DNA of 64,000 bases from Azorinus chamasolen (Eukaryota; Mollusca; Bivalvia; Cardiida; Solecurtidae): the NCBI GenBank assembly GCA_963576725.1, contig OY755242.1, forward strand, positions 58,076,480 through 58,140,479, given 5' to 3'. The position numbers and the translations under genes are program-made. Under the pieces are notes generated by a model. That model was given only the letters and a program-made list of their open reading frames with translations, made no database searches and had not been told where the DNA came from. Position 1 is the stretch's first letter. The number at the start of each line of letters is the position of its first letter. Of the stretch, positions 35,401-38,398 are shown one piece after another.

Positions 35401-38398
35401 GGAAGCAAACATTTCCCAGGTGATCATATTGCAGAGCTCCAGATAACGGTACATTCTCAAATACTAAAATCGTCATTTCTCCACCAAACCCTATGTTGAG
35501 ACCACTCTTTAGAATCATAAATCGTCTTGAATAAAAAACTAATACATGTACTCTATATATAGTAACCATTAACCCATTCCCTCATAGGCTATTTTTAGAT
35601 CCTACCTTTTTGAATATTTCTAACAAAAAGGAGCATTGACTAGGGGAAAGAAAATTTTCAGAATTGTGCTGTGTTGAAACCATGGTGATAAATAGAGCAT
35701 TTGCCCCATAGGAGCAAATGCACTATTCATCACAATGGTTTCAGAAATTTACGTTTTACAGAGGCGTCAATATGAGGGAAATGGTTAAAGAAATATGGGT
35801 TTTCAAAATACAAGTGGTAGCTTAACCCATTCCAGCATATTGAAACCTTTGGACGCCTCTGCAAAAGTTACTTTCTGAAACCATTGTGATAAGTAGAGCA
35901 TTTGCTGAGTAGGACCAAATGGTCTATTTATCACAATGGTTTCAGAACTGCAAAATTCTCTGGTAAATGCTCCTTTTCGGTAGATTTAATCAAAGAGGTA
36001 CAATCTAATAATATCCTATGAGGGAATGGAACTTAATTCAGACTGAAATCAATGCAGAAAGCTCCTTTACAAAAATGTTATGCCCTGGGGCGTTTATTAG
36101 AAGTGTTTATTAGAAATGACTCAGATATGTCCATACATCACCCTTTACTTGAACTTTTCACTCACCACATGAATCTGAAAAGAAAACATTAATATCATTT
36201 GTAGTATCCACTTTACTTAGAACTGATAACAAGAATTACATGATGGTTGTAAATCACTTGTAACATATGAGTAGTGACTACTCATCAGTACTAAACATAA
36301 GGGTCCACAGGCTGCGTGAAATATTGAGATCACTTAAGCAACATGGGGAAAAAAGGGTCAGACAATATGACCAATGCTAGTTATAACCCTGAAGAATGTT
36401 TGTATATAAATGTAATAATCTTTTATAGAACTGGAGTCAGTTAAAATATACATTTTTATGTCTCACTCCTGAAAGGTTTGAGAGTTTGATTAGGAAGTTA
36501 GGGAGAAGCCAGCTCTCTCTCTTTCTCTGTCTCTGATCCTCTCTCTGTCTCACTCTTTCTGTTGCTCTCTCCTTTATATAGCAATAAAGGTAGAGTCTGG
36601 GTCTACTCTGTTTGCAAAGGCATCAAAGGGTATTTAAAGGGTTATTTTCAAAGATAAGTTCTTGGCATACAGCTAAAGCATTAATGATTAGCACTCAACC
36701 CAATCCTTAGTACAGCATATTCATGAATCCCTGTTTTCACTTTTATATTACCTGTCTTTGTCAGGACTATCGTGGCTGCTGGGGTTCCTGAGGGTAGAGC
36801 TCCAGGGGACTGGCCATTCTTGCAGTTGTTAGGTGACACTGAAGCAGCAGTATTGTCTGCAGACACGGCCTGCAAAAAAGTTCGATTTCAATCATTTAAC
36901 CCTTTACTCCACGACTCACAGACTATTCATGTAAGAAATAACATCATGAATATTGTCTGAACTTTTTAAATTGCATCTGCATCATGAATATGGAACAGTT
37001 TTTTGATGTGAAGTACACAGAGCAGACTCTTTCCTGTTTTTAAAATCTATCGACAAGCCTGCAACCAAACAACAGAAGAGAAACTAGAATTGACAAAATG
37101 CAAGCAACTGGTTCAACATTTCTTGGTTTAAGTGGATGATGCATGTCGATTGGGCCACTGTCTCTTAATTTATTTTCTATTCTCTTTTGATATTAGCTTT
37201 GAGAATGCAGAATCAGATATTAGTCACCATTTTTGTTTACTAACTTTGACAGCAGATGTCACATGACGATCACAGTACAGTAACTGATTTGTATTTAGTG
37301 GACACTGTGGTCAACTAGGGATACCTATGGTAACCCATTCAGTCCTTCAAAATTAAACAGTTTTCGAGCATCGCAACTTATTCCATCTTTTGACAAAAAT
37401 TGATCTTTTCGATTTTTCAGAAGGAAAAGTGGTAGCAAACTATAGCAGAGACCATAGATGAATCCAAGTGTAATATATGCACTGTGGCTATCGGAGTCCG
37501 GTAGCATGCTCTTCCAGGAAAATTTAGAATTGTGTAGTTTTGAAACCATTGTGATAAATTTGCTCCTATAAGAGCAAATGCTCTATTTATCACAATGGCT
37601 TCAAAAGGTGACTTTTACAGGGGCGTTTTATAAATACATTTTTTGTAACGGCTTCATATGAGGAAATGGGTTAAAGCTAACATGATAAGACCGTTTATCA
37701 AAGTCTAACACACTTAGCCTTCGATTTTTGTTCCATTTTGGCCATGATAATGTTTTTACCTTTCAGGTGGATCAGGATCTTATGCAAATGACTAAGTGCA
37801 TATCACTAGCAATGCCCCTAGTTTCTGAATATATTATGGGACGTTGGAAATAATTCTTATCCTGTTCTAAAAATAAATATTTGGAGCCTCATTTGGATCC
37901 AATCTGTTTGCAAATGCAACTAAAGCCGCTGGAAAAAGGAAAGAAATTTTCTATTCAATGGGAAACAGAATTGTACTAAATATATTTTAACCCTTTCCCT
38001 GTTTAATATTCATGAAAGAAATAATATCTTCTTGAATATTAATGAGCCGAACAGTTTTAAAGCATTAAATATCAACAATGGAAGTTTTGATTGTGGCAGA
38101 GAGTGTAGAATCAGATCTATATAATTCCATAAGCAAACAGGACAGACCCTGATCAGATGGCTCCTGCAGGAGCAGTCTTATCTGGGTCTACTCTGCTCGC
38201 AAATGCTTGAAAATGGGTTTATACCAAGTAAAGGGTTAACTGCGTAAACTAATTATGTTGATATTGTAGATTAACTCACAATACACGTGAATCTGAATGT
38301 GGCCAAGTCATCTACCGAGTTATCATTGCCATTGTACACTGTGATATAGTTGTCTCCATCCACTGGCACGGAATCCACGCACCAAACAGTTGAGGAAG
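5254..38398 (-). CDS. Multi-CCP (sushi) domain protein gene, partial, 20 exons
   Basis: This is the gene-level entry. The exon order runs from high to low coordinate: 38398-38280, 36869-36752, 36174-36166, 33644-33477, 32004-31843, 30715-30548, 29383-29216, 28085-27930, 25841-25677, 23506-23339, 22077-21919, 20100-19933, 18182-18012, 16956-16789, 15647-15492, 13736-13569, 9208-9041, 8368-8207, 6851-6684 and 5421-5254. All introns are GT-AG. Each of the 17 CCP exons is phase 1-1, as is usual for exon-shuffled CCP modules, and every split codon joins without a stop. The CCP exons alone give 937 codons. Each module shows the Cys, Y/F-x-C, G-Y-x-L-x-G, Cys, G-x-W, P-x-C pattern. Known CCP proteins act outside the cell in adhesion, ligand binding or complement control, and I infer the same here. 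No signal peptide, transmembrane segment or stop codon is present, so both ends lie elsewhere. The 5254 exon ends with an intact donor, so more exons follow at lower coordinates. Confidence 0.9.
5590..5870. mobile_element. Family-A MITE plus a partial second copy
   Basis: The core CAGATGGCTCCTATAGGAGC lies within the 70-bp palindrome GCAAACAGAGTAGACCCAG... to GGGTCTGCTCTGTTGC. A second partial copy with TTTGCAAACAGAATAGACCC follows at 5805-5860. Confidence 0.75.
5871..6457. other. Intron stretch with no recognised feature
   Basis: I see no coding signal or clear repeat here. There are two ATGACGTCA/GATGACGTCA-like palindromic motifs near 6330-6362 and an AT-rich background. Confidence 0.5.
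6458..6603. mobile_element. Foldback hairpin, arms about 65 bp
   Basis: The left arm AAGAATTACTACGCTAGTAG... TGTATTTTGGC is mirrored by GCCAAAATACAGCTGAACTT... TAGTAATTCTTA. The loop side contains a second inverted pair (AAGTTAAATGC / GCATTTAACAACTT). It ends 81 bp past the donor of the 6684-6851 exon. Confidence 0.75.
6684..6851 (-). CDS. CCP/sushi exon 16
   Basis: This 168-bp exon is phase 1-1, with acceptor ttttccacag and donor TGTG|gtaaaa. It begins ACPSLTEPSGG, has FTCDVGYTMNGS and ends CQTDGTWNSTEPEC. NLT, NGS and NST are potential N-glycosylation sites. Confidence 0.93.
6865..6960 (+). repeat. 24-bp minisatellite, four copies
   Basis: The unit TTGACCCTTTACTCTATGAA plus TATT is repeated. 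The CCCTTTACTCTATGAATAT part is the terminal sequence of family-A MITEs, so the array appears to have grown from a MITE end. Confidence 0.8.
7009..7236. mobile_element. Family-B hairpin MITE
   Basis: The ends are TTTCCTCCATAAATAC and GCCTATGGAGGAAA. The centre is the hairpin GATAAATAGAGCATTTGCTC-C followed by its complement. Flanking the hairpin are GAAACCATT and AATGGTTTC. Other copies are listed separately. Confidence 0.85.
7528..7835. mobile_element. Family-A MITE, two palindromic cores
   Basis: It starts TAACCCTTTACTCTATAAAT. One eroded core (GTAAACAGAGTAGACCAAGA) and one intact core (CAGATGGCTCCTATAGGAGC) lie on either side of an AT-rich middle with ATATTCATGGTG. This head-to-head arrangement recurs at 34976-35396. 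Confidence 0.75.
7855..8026 (+). mobile_element. Short tandem-core element relic
   Basis: It opens AACACCCCCCCGCCCAC, has an ACAG/ACGG microsatellite (7919-7965) and closes with the hairpin CCCCCTCTCAAACTTCGTTT-GCGGGGG. The core repeats are lost. The 3' end is the type seen at 4380-4422. Confidence 0.7.
8207..8368 (-). CDS. CCP/sushi exon 15 (short subtype)
   Basis: This 162-bp exon is phase 1-1, with acceptor atttacag and donor TGTG|gtatgg. It begins C-DAPSIPSGGSY, has FSCSVGYTLDGS and ends CATDGTGWSVSPPTC. It has no in-frame ATG. The added Gly before Trp and the single residue between consecutive module cysteines identify the short subtype. Confidence 0.92.
8371..8640. repeat. AT-rich degenerate minisatellite
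   Basis: Units of about 25-32 bp built on AATACTGTAAATATGTAAA are repeated about nine times with many indels, immediately 5' of the 8207-8368 exon on the minus strand. Confidence 0.7.
8667..8880. mobile_element. 214-bp element with 12-bp terminal inverted repeats
   Basis: It starts ACCTGTCAAAAT and ends ATTTTGACAGGT, an exact 12-bp inverted pair. The interior has no coding signal. No target-site duplication is clear. Confidence 0.6.
9041..9208 (-). CDS. CCP/sushi exon 14 (T-ending subtype)
   Basis: This 168-bp exon is phase 1-1. It begins TCPSLTTVDSG, has YTCDNGYHLNGS and ends CTTNGTWSSSVPQC with donor TGCT|gtaaga. Its split codon with the next exon is TTA (Leu). The intron in front of it is the longest in the gene (4360 bp) and holds three repeat arrays. 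Confidence 0.93.
9297..9500. mobile_element. Family-A MITE, partial
   Basis: A rearranged core (GAGTAGACCCCTCTTGTAGG, then GCCATCTGACCAGGGTTTGC) is followed by the ATGAATAATCATGATGTTAT segment typical of the family. Confidence 0.65.
9657..10840 (+). mobile_element. Tandem-core element (AACAAGAGGGCCATGATGGCCC type)
   Basis: The 5' end is AACAAGAG plus the palindrome GGGCCATGATGGCCC. The 3' end is the hairpin GAGCACTTTGTGCTCTGG-TGAGCT. The cores carry CACCCCTGGGGCGGGGCCAA and CAGGGGCATAATTTATATAA units. The middle (about 9905-10390) is unrelated AT-rich sequence, probably another insertion. It has the same terminal type as 40843-43403. Confidence 0.8.
11521..12297 (+). mobile_element. Insertion of about 0.78 kb beginning with a hairpin
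   Basis: It opens GGGCTGCTGAAAGCAGCCC (an exact hairpin) and closes near TTTTACGCTTGCGTAAAA (another palindrome). The flanking host units are continuous (…TATCCTT / CTTGTATCAA…), which defines the borders approximately. It contains the tRNA-like segment at 11796-11872. Confidence 0.6.
11796..11872 (+). repeat. tRNA-derived (SINE-like) segment
   Basis: Box A (TAGTCGAGGGG, 11806-11816) and box B (GGTTCGATCCT, 11850-11860) both match the RNA polymerase III consensus, about 33 bp apart. An acceptor stem does not pair convincingly, so I read it as a tRNA-derived SINE head and not a functional tRNA gene. A T run follows. Confidence 0.55.
12640..12842. mobile_element. Family-A MITE, partial
   Basis: An eroded core (AGTAAACAGAGCCAACACTT, then GGAGCCATCTGTATTAGGTT) is followed by the arm TACTCTGTTTGCAAAGG and the end CTATGGAGTAAAAAGTTA. 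Confidence 0.65.
12845..13575 (-). repeat. 52-53-bp minisatellite made of exon end plus splice donor, 14 copies
   Basis: On the minus strand each unit reads CAGTG(T/C)G|GTGAGTGACTAT and then TTTCTACTATATTTACAAG and TACTCTTGCA. The first seven bases equal the 3' end of the 13569-13736 exon, and the next six are its donor. The copy at 13561-13575 is the real exon border. Variants TGT/TGC keep Cys. One copy (about 12938) has TGTC|GTGAGT. Units end in GAGGTTG or GAGGGGTG, which gives the 52/53-bp alternation. Copies are nearly identical, so the expansion is recent. Confidence 0.9.
13569..13736 (-). CDS. CCP/sushi exon 13, its donor repeated downstream
   Basis: This 168-bp exon is phase 1-1, with acceptor attgacag and donor TGTG|gtgagt. 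It begins SCDSLSTINGG, has YTCSVGGSLLGS and ends CTTDGTWTVDQPQC. Gly replaces the conserved Tyr in the GY pair. Its last bases and donor (CAGTGTG|gtgagtgac) form one end of a 52-53-bp minisatellite that carries at least 13 further copies of the same splice site just downstream in the intron. Confidence 0.92.
13856..14440 (+). mobile_element. Tandem-core element, AACAAGAAATGTCGAC type
   Basis: It starts AACAAGAAATGTCGAC and has three units of about 160 bp (GGGGCATAACTCCCAG, CAATATGCACATCTACATAT, GACCTAGTGATTTC), then CCGCCCGTCCGCCCGCC and AAACCGG, which mirrors ACCGGGTTT near the start. Confidence 0.7.
14535..14815. mobile_element. Family-A MITE
   Basis: ATATTCATGTTAGAAATAAT leads to CATAAAGCAAACAGAGCAGA and the core CAGATAGCTCCTATAGGAGC, then TTTGCTTGCAAAGATGTGAA. 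Confidence 0.75.
14816..15319. other. Intron stretch with no recognised feature
   Basis: I see no coding signal. GCATTACCCCACCTCTGAT (14844) and ATCGGTGGGGTAAATTCG (15303) are an imperfect inverted pair that may bound one more element enclosing this stretch and the hairpin that follows. Confidence 0.4.
15320..15458. mobile_element. Long near-perfect hairpin, 59-bp arms
   Basis: The arm at 15320-15378 (GTTACATAGTCATGTAGTGA... GTTATACC) pairs with 15399-15458 around a 20-bp loop. It begins 34 bp past the donor of the 15492-15647 exon. Confidence 0.85.
15492..15647 (-). CDS. CCP/sushi exon 12 (short subtype)
   Basis: This 156-bp exon is phase 1-1, with acceptor gcccctag and donor TGCG|gtaagt. 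It begins with C-DTPAAPGNGSV, has FSCDVGFTLSGN and ends CQTDGSGWNISTPTC. It has no in-frame ATG, so I found it by reading between splice sites. A 59-bp-arm hairpin starts 34 bp past its donor (15320-15458). Confidence 0.92.
15664..16030. mobile_element. Family-A MITE with internal four-copy minisatellite
   Basis: The left end is ACTTTACTCCATGAATAT and the core is CAGATGGATCCTTATAGAAG. The right arm (GATCAGAGTCTACTCTGTTT, GTAAAGGCGTTGATAGGTA) is repeated about four times in a 39-bp period between 15862 and 16015. Confidence 0.8.
16371..16482 (+). repeat. tRNA-derived SINE copy 1
   Basis: Box A TAGTTCAGTGG and box B GGTTCGAGTCC are both intact and the T stem CTGGG/CCCAG pairs, but the acceptor stem has two mismatches. 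It is followed by the tail CAATCTTTTCACCAGTTGTC, which is shared with the next copy. Confidence 0.7.
16610..16740 (+). repeat. tRNA-derived SINE copy 2, degraded
   Basis: ATGTGGCTCGGTCAGTATTT replaces box A and GTTTGAGTCCCAGTTGAGCC holds a decayed box B. The tail GATCTTTTCACCAGTTGTCC matches the copy at 16371-16482. Both are on the plus strand, opposite to the host gene. Confidence 0.65.
16789..16956 (-). CDS. CCP/sushi exon 11 (T-ending subtype)
   Basis: This 168-bp exon is phase 1-1. It begins KCSNRTSPSSG, has YSCAAGYSLSGQ and ends CRSDGNWNSPSPSC with donor TGTT|gtaagt. NRT and NFT are potential N-glycosylation sites. It precedes a short exon, as the other internal T-ending modules do. Confidence 0.93.
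17036..17155. mobile_element. Family-C hairpin MITE
   Basis: CATTTCACCACTAAACCCTA and GGTGTTTTGTGTAGAAAT are imperfect arms around GAATTGTCTCTTTGATACGA. Confidence 0.65.
17190..17575. mobile_element. Family-A MITE, two cores head to head
   Basis: The first core is GATCAGATGGCTCCGTAGGA. The middle carries TTAATATTCATGATGTAATT. A second eroded core (CATCACATGGCTCATACAAA) is followed by CTACTCAGTTTGCAAAGG. Confidence 0.75.
17582..17890 (+). mobile_element. Short tandem-core-type element
   Basis: It starts AACAAGAGCCGCATGCGGC (signature plus palindrome) and ends with the hairpin AGCTCGACTTTTCTTCGAAA-CAGACGAGCT. Its core is reduced to about one unit. Confidence 0.65.
18012..18182 (-). CDS. CCP/sushi exon 10
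   Basis: This is the longest CCP exon, at 171 bp, phase 1-1. It begins LCDSLADPDGG, has YACEVRYTLNGA and ends CRDTGQWDLTQPTC with donor TGCG|gtaaga. Arg replaces the Gly of the usual GY pair. It is the extra long module that interrupts the otherwise three-exon periodicity of the gene. Confidence 0.92.
18240..18555. mobile_element. Half family-C hairpin, then family-B MITE
   Basis: GGTTGGGTGGAGAAATAAAG (18280s) is one arm of family C. The family-B copy runs 18331-18555 with ends TAACCCTTTCCTCCAT and ATGAGGTAATGGGTTA and the intact hairpin AGCATTTGCTCCTATAGGAG. Confidence 0.8.
18985..19230. mobile_element. Foldback element with tRNA-half in its loop
   Basis: The arms (ACAGTAGTACAACGATCAGA... 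and ...TCTGATCGTTGTACTACTGT) are about 80 bp and nearly exact. On the minus strand the loop reads AAGCATTGGTGTAGTGGTTA-TGCTG, which resembles a tRNA D-arm with an A box. No B box is seen. Confidence 0.7.
19507..19752. mobile_element. Family-A MITE, CCCTGTTCTATG subtype
   Basis: The ends are TTAACCATTTCCCTGTTC and GTGGGAAAGGGTTAA. The core is CAGATGGCTCCTCTAGGAGT. It has the same layout as 38433-38702. Confidence 0.8.
19933..20100 (-). CDS. CCP/sushi exon 9
   Basis: This 168-bp exon is phase 1-1, with acceptor tttatttcag and donor TGTG|gtataa. It begins ACPNLTSTTGG, has FTCNVGYTINGR and ends CLTNGSWDNTQPSC. NLT and NGS are potential N-glycosylation sites. The donor has no G at +5, so it is weaker than most. 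Confidence 0.92.
20190..20493. mobile_element. Family-A core followed by family-B MITE with half its hairpin deleted
   Basis: The family-A part is 20190-20290. The family-B part is 20298-20493. Its left hairpin arm is missing: GAAACCAT runs directly into CCTATAGGAGCAAATGCTCT. Confidence 0.7.
20731..21190. mobile_element. Family-A MITE followed directly by family-B MITE
   Basis: Family A spans 20731-20990 (TTAACCCTTTGCTCCATGAA to GAAGTTAGAAGGGTAATTAA). Family B spans 20988-21190 (TTAACCCATTACCTCATAGG to ATGAGGGAATGGGTTTAA) and lost its right hairpin arm (GCTCCTATGGTTTC). The two share or abut at the TTAA. Confidence 0.75.
21498..21815. mobile_element. Tc1/mariner-type MITE with TA duplication
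   Basis: The terminal inverted repeats CAGTTGAACTTCAATATCTC and its mirror GATAACTCGA-type partner (…TTATCGAAGTTCAACTG) are flanked by TA on both sides (21496-21497 and 21816-21817). Inside, 21640-21722 is a further hairpin around AGCTCCTAGAGGAGCT. Confidence 0.75.
21919..22077 (-). CDS. CCP/sushi exon 8 (short subtype)
   Basis: This 159-bp exon is phase 1-1. It begins with C-SPVNALANGQV, has YACDRGYTLNGS and ends CSDTGSGWSDEDPTC with donor TGTG|gtatgt. The extra residue before the Trp and the Cys-Tyr-Cys junction mark it as the short subtype. Confidence 0.93.
22271..23102 (+). mobile_element. Tandem-core element, CAAGGGCCATAACTCAG type
   Basis: About four to five units of about 160 bp (GGGCCATAACTCAGAGGTGT, GAAAACTATTTGAGTTAGAG) are followed by GACGGACTGACTGATGGACT and the hairpin GGGCACCCACACCAAGGTGA-GGGTCCC. 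Confidence 0.75.
23234..23712. mobile_element. MITE fragments on both sides of CCP exon 7
   Basis: At 23234-23302 a family-B right part (CATAATGGTTTT, ATATGAGGGAATG) lies before the exon. At 23540-23712 family-A pieces (ACTCCATAAATACACC, TTTGCAAACAGG, CAGATGGCTC) follow. The exon itself (23339-23506) is excluded from the element. Confidence 0.55.
23339..23506 (-). CDS. CCP/sushi exon 7 (T-ending subtype)
   Basis: This 168-bp exon is phase 1-1. It begins ECGALTNPSSG, has YTCASGYSMQGE and ends CHTDGTWLTAAPTC with donor TGCT|gtaagt. The T at its end makes a Tyr split codon with the short exon that follows. Confidence 0.93.
23713..24163. other. Intron stretch with no recognised feature
   Basis: A short imperfect family-A end is seen at about 23704 (TTAACCCTTTACTCCATG). 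The rest shows no coding signal or repeat that I recognise. Confidence 0.45.
24164..24405. mobile_element. Family-B hairpin MITE
   Basis: TTAACCCATTACTTCATAG and ACGGAATGGGTTAA form the ends. The hairpin GAGTATTTGCTCCTTTGGAG-CAAATGCTC is slightly decayed. Confidence 0.8.
24650..25012 (-). pseudogene. hAT-type zinc-finger/transposase-derived fragment, frameshifted
   Basis: One minus frame (24764-25012) reads CALFCCNDDFSFAHGG then RNDRKRHVETLTH, a C-x2-C ... H-x5-H finger like those of hAT-related transposase proteins. A second minus frame (24658-24843) reads NAEVVCEFIAENNLSLSTAK then MTETLNTMFP, which matches the segment that normally follows that finger. The two overlap in different frames, so the copy is broken by a frameshift. 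The family assignment is from pattern memory. Confidence 0.55.
25013..25304. other. Possible remainder of the same relic
   Basis: The stretch is T-rich and then shows repeated TCCGTAG words (25204-25280: GGATCCGTAG, CAATCCGTAG, AATTCCGTAG, GAATCCGTAG). No reading frame is supported. Confidence 0.4.
25305..25530. mobile_element. Family-A MITE
   Basis: ATATTCATGTCAAAAATAAT leads to the core CATGACTCCTATAGGAGCTG, CTACTGAGTTCGCAAAGG and the end ATTTATGGAGTAAACAGTTA. Confidence 0.75.
25677..25841 (-). CDS. CCP/sushi exon 6
   Basis: This 165-bp exon is phase 1-1, with acceptor gattttcag and donor TGTG|gtaagt. It begins SCGSITTSAEEYY, has FSCVSGYTLTGQ and ends CELGTPWTTTHTC. The frame has no ATG, so a scan for start-to-stop ORFs misses it. 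I recovered it from the splice sites and the CCP pattern. The usual Pro before the last Cys is His-Thr here. Confidence 0.9.
26091..26392. mobile_element. Family-A MITE with five-copy 18-bp minisatellite at its end
   Basis: The core GATCAGATGGCTCCAAGGAG is at about 26158. The element ends GAAAGGGTTAACC, and GGGTTAACCTACCACTCT is then repeated five times (26298-26392). Each unit includes the TTAACC of the element end. Confidence 0.75.
26523..27566 (+). mobile_element. Tandem-core element, AACAAGAGTGCC type
   Basis: It starts AACAAGAGTGCCAGTGGGCA-C then ATACGCCC, has two GGGGCATAATTCTGTCAAAA units and three units of about 180 bp with TGTGACCTTGACCTTGGATA, then GGACAGACGGACGGACAGAC and the hairpin CCCGTTTTTTCAAACGGG-CGTATAAA. 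The ATACGCCC/GGGCGTAT pair is shared with 145-3854. Confidence 0.8.
27567..27695. mobile_element. Family-A MITE core
   Basis: GCAAACAGTGCAGACCCTGA and GATGGCTCCTACAGAAGC are followed by TTCTACTCTGTTTGCAAAGG. It directly follows the 26523-27566 element, which seems to have inserted into it. Confidence 0.7.
27930..28085 (-). CDS. CCP/sushi exon 5 (short subtype)
   Basis: This 156-bp exon is phase 1-1. It begins with C-DNPPSVDNGT after the split Tyr codon, has YTCAAGYNMNGS and ends CSDDGGGWSDSAPTC with donor TGTG|gtaact. It has the added Gly before Trp and lacks the T-rich strand found in the long modules, which accounts for the 12-bp shorter length. Confidence 0.92.
28236..28450. mobile_element. 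Family-A MITE, decayed
   Basis: AAATTCATGTAAGAAATGAT leads to GCAAACGGAGCAAACCTTGA, CAGATAGCTCCTTGAGGAGT and GTCTACTCTG. Confidence 0.65.
28451..29100. other. Intron stretch, mostly unassigned
   Basis: GTCACATGACGAAATCATGT-GAC (28739-28761) is a short palindrome. No coding signal or dispersed repeat is recognised otherwise. Confidence 0.45.
29216..29383 (-). CDS. CCP/sushi exon 4 (T-ending subtype)
   Basis: This 168-bp exon is phase 1-1. It begins QCQNLTFPASG, has FSCVTSYSLVGS and ends CDTAGTWDNATPAC with donor TGTT|gtgagt. It ends in T, so the split codon with the next exon is TAC (Tyr). The Gly of the GY pair is Ser here. NLT and NAT are potential N-glycosylation sites. Confidence 0.92.
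29472..29700. mobile_element. Family-B hairpin MITE
   Basis: The ends are TTAACCCATTCCCTCATAC and CTATGAGGGAATGGTTTAA. The hairpin is GAGCATTTGCTCCACAGAAG-CAAACGCTC. Confidence 0.85.
30095..30515. mobile_element. Family-A MITE with internal seven-copy minisatellite
   Basis: The core ATGGCTACTGCAGGAGCCAT (30147) is followed by the middle segment. There the unit CCTGAGCTCACATGCTATCA-TAAAACAAGGT (31 bp) is repeated seven times (about 30236-30448). The element then resumes with ATTCATCTAATGAATATTCA and ends GGTAAAGGGTTAA. Confidence 0.85.
30548..30715 (-). CDS. CCP/sushi exon 3
   Basis: This 168-bp exon is phase 1-1. It begins TCNSIAQSDG, has FTCDTGYTLNGA and ends CQADGSWDPVVPGC. The acceptor is tttttcag. 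The donor is TGTG|gttggt, which departs from the gtaagt/gtgagt form of most sister exons and may be a weak splice site. Potential N-glycosylation sites NIS and NSS are visible. Confidence 0.9.
30766..30995. mobile_element. Family-A MITE, partial
   Basis: TTAACCTTTAACTCCATAGC, AAAACAGAGTAGACCCAGAT and CAGACAGCTCCTATAGCAGC are visible, then TTCAGCTAATAAATACTAAT. Confidence 0.75.
31319..31545 (+). repeat. Minisatellite of about 60 bp, four copies
   Basis: GGTGTCTGAGTATAAACCTA plus CATCACAATTAC and a TTAGTTACAAAGTTTA tail repeats with substitutions. The surrounding 31000-31320 has no recognised feature. Confidence 0.8.
31645..31735. mobile_element. Short hairpin element
   Basis: AGTAATGCAGAAAGCCCCT and GGAAGCTTTTTGCATTACT form imperfect arms. 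It is related to the hairpin nested in 21498-21815. Confidence 0.55.
31843..32004 (-). CDS. CCP/sushi exon 2 (short subtype)
   Basis: This 162-bp exon is phase 1-1, with acceptor tgtttcag and donor TGTG|gtaaat. It begins C-IVPSAPANG directly after the split codon, has YSCDVGYILSGS and ends CQTNSNTWSGTESTC. It belongs to the short subtype: only one residue separates the last Cys of the previous module from its own first Cys, and a residue is added before the Trp. Confidence 0.92.
32041..33205 (+). mobile_element. Tandem-core element with AGGTCA arrays, second copy
   Basis: Seven units of about 145 bp carry the same motif series as 1514-3328. Exact AGGTCAnnnTGACCT lies at 32287-32301, 32573-32587, 32719-32733 and 32884-32898. 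Exact DR1 lies at 32274-32286 and near 32415 and 32699. It ends with (CA)n and the hairpin GCCTAGCATTGGGGGCATAA. No AACAAGAG start is seen, so it is 5'-truncated. It starts 37 bp in front of CCP exon 2 on the gene strand. Confidence 0.8.
33228..33374. mobile_element. Family-A MITE, partial
   Basis: AGCAAACAGAGCAGACCCTG, CAACTGCTCCCTAGGAGCTG and ATATGAAAGAAAGGGTTAA mark the right half of the CCCTGTTCTATG subtype. Confidence 0.75.
33477..33644 (-). CDS. CCP/sushi exon 1
   Basis: This 168-bp exon is phase 1-1. It begins VSCPVL, has YQCSAQYSLAG, and ends CQSDLTWSSDAPTC with donor TGTA|gtaagt. The four CCP cysteines and the conserved Trp are present. It is the only CCP exon in the set that ends in A; the others end in G or T. 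In the G-Y pair before the Leu the Gly is replaced (QY). A potential N-glycosylation site (NVS) lies in the first third. Confidence 0.92.
34027..34759. mobile_element. 733-bp element with exact 15-bp terminal inverted repeats
   Basis: TAGTTTACATTTGCC (34027-34041) is mirrored by GGCAAATGTAAACTA (34745-34759). The interior is GC-richer than its surroundings and rich in CGTACGATC-like words (GACCGTACGATCACTGTACG near 34469), with no coherent protein. No target-site duplication is clear. Confidence 0.7.
34760..35396. mobile_element. Two family-A MITE copies
   Basis: The first (34760-34942) has CAGATGACTCCTATAGGAGC and ends GAAGGAAAGGTTTAA. The second (34976-35396) starts CCTTTTACTCCATAGATATG, has two cores in head-to-head order (CAGAGGGATTCTACAGAAGC and CAGACTCCTACAGAAGTCAT) and ends TTCATGGAATAAAGAATTAA. 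Confidence 0.75.
35460..36036. mobile_element. Half family-C hairpin and two family-B MITEs in tandem
   Basis: Family C: CATTTCTCCACCAAACCCTA at 35474. Family B copies: 35569-35788 (hairpin GCATTTGCCCCATAGGAGCA) and 35822-36036 (hairpin AGCATTTGCTGAGTAGGACC, decayed). The two B copies are only 33 bp apart. Confidence 0.75.
36166..36174 (-). CDS. Candidate 9-nt microexon encoding Asp-Ser-Cys
   Basis: The stretch gttttcttttcag|ATTCATGTG|gtgagtga (minus strand) gives a 9-bp exon between a strong polypyrimidine tract with AG and a near-consensus donor. It is phase 1-1, so with the last G of the previous exon it reads GAT TCA TGT, and its final G becomes the first base of the next Val codon. It adds D-S-C in front of the first CCP module. 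It keeps the frame whether included or skipped. It would supply a fourth cysteine to the N-terminal region. Support is splice-site quality and phase only, and 9 bp can arise by chance. Confidence 0.4.
36500..36620 (+). repeat. CT-rich low-complexity tract and family-A tail
   Basis: CTCTCTCTCTTTCTCTGTCT and related runs (36510-36575) are followed by GTCTACTCTGTTTGCAAAGG, the right arm of family A. Confidence 0.7.
36752..36869 (-). CDS. N-terminal-region exon b (unrecognised Cys domain, second part)
   Basis: This exon is 118 bp, with acceptor ttttttgcag and donor ACAG|gtaata. It starts in phase 0 and ends in phase 1. It reads AVSADNTAASVSPNNCKNG, then QSPGALPSGTP and AATIVLTKT. It continues the reading frame of the 38280-38398 exon and brings one cysteine (NNC). 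Its phase-1 end fits both the candidate 9-nt microexon and, directly, the first CCP exon, so the microexon may be optional. The mix of small residues and a beta-like AATIVLTKT strand suggests an extracellular beta domain. I do not recognise the family. Confidence 0.75.
37331..37674. mobile_element. Family-B MITE with divergent longer left half
   Basis: The ends are TAACCCATTCAGTCCTTC and ATGAGGAAATGGGTTAA. The right hairpin arm AGAGCAAATGCTCTATTTAT is intact. The left half carries about 150 bp unlike other copies. Confidence 0.7.
37987..38239. mobile_element. Complete family-A MITE, 253 bp
   Basis: It starts TTAACCCTTTCCCTGTTTAA, has the core CAGATGGCTCCTGCAGGAGC and ends CAAGTAAAGGGTTAA. 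It ends 40 bp from the donor of the 38280-38398 exon. Confidence 0.85.
38280..38398 (-). CDS. N-terminal-region exon a (unrecognised Cys domain, first part)
   Basis: This exon is 119 bp long, with acceptor ..cattgtag and donor ATT|gtgagt. It enters in phase 1 and leaves in phase 0. It reads SSTVWCVDSVPVDGDN, then YITVYNGNDNS, and ends FRFTC-I, giving two cysteines. It joins the 36752-36869 exon in frame, which is the main evidence that it is real. A second acceptor 24 bp upstream (cttatttcag, exon start 38422) is in the same frame and would add eight codons. That upstream site lies only about 9 bp from a MITE, so I prefer the 38398 start. I do not recognise the domain. The YITVYNG segment is faintly like a CUB strand, but that is too little to name it. 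Confidence 0.7.
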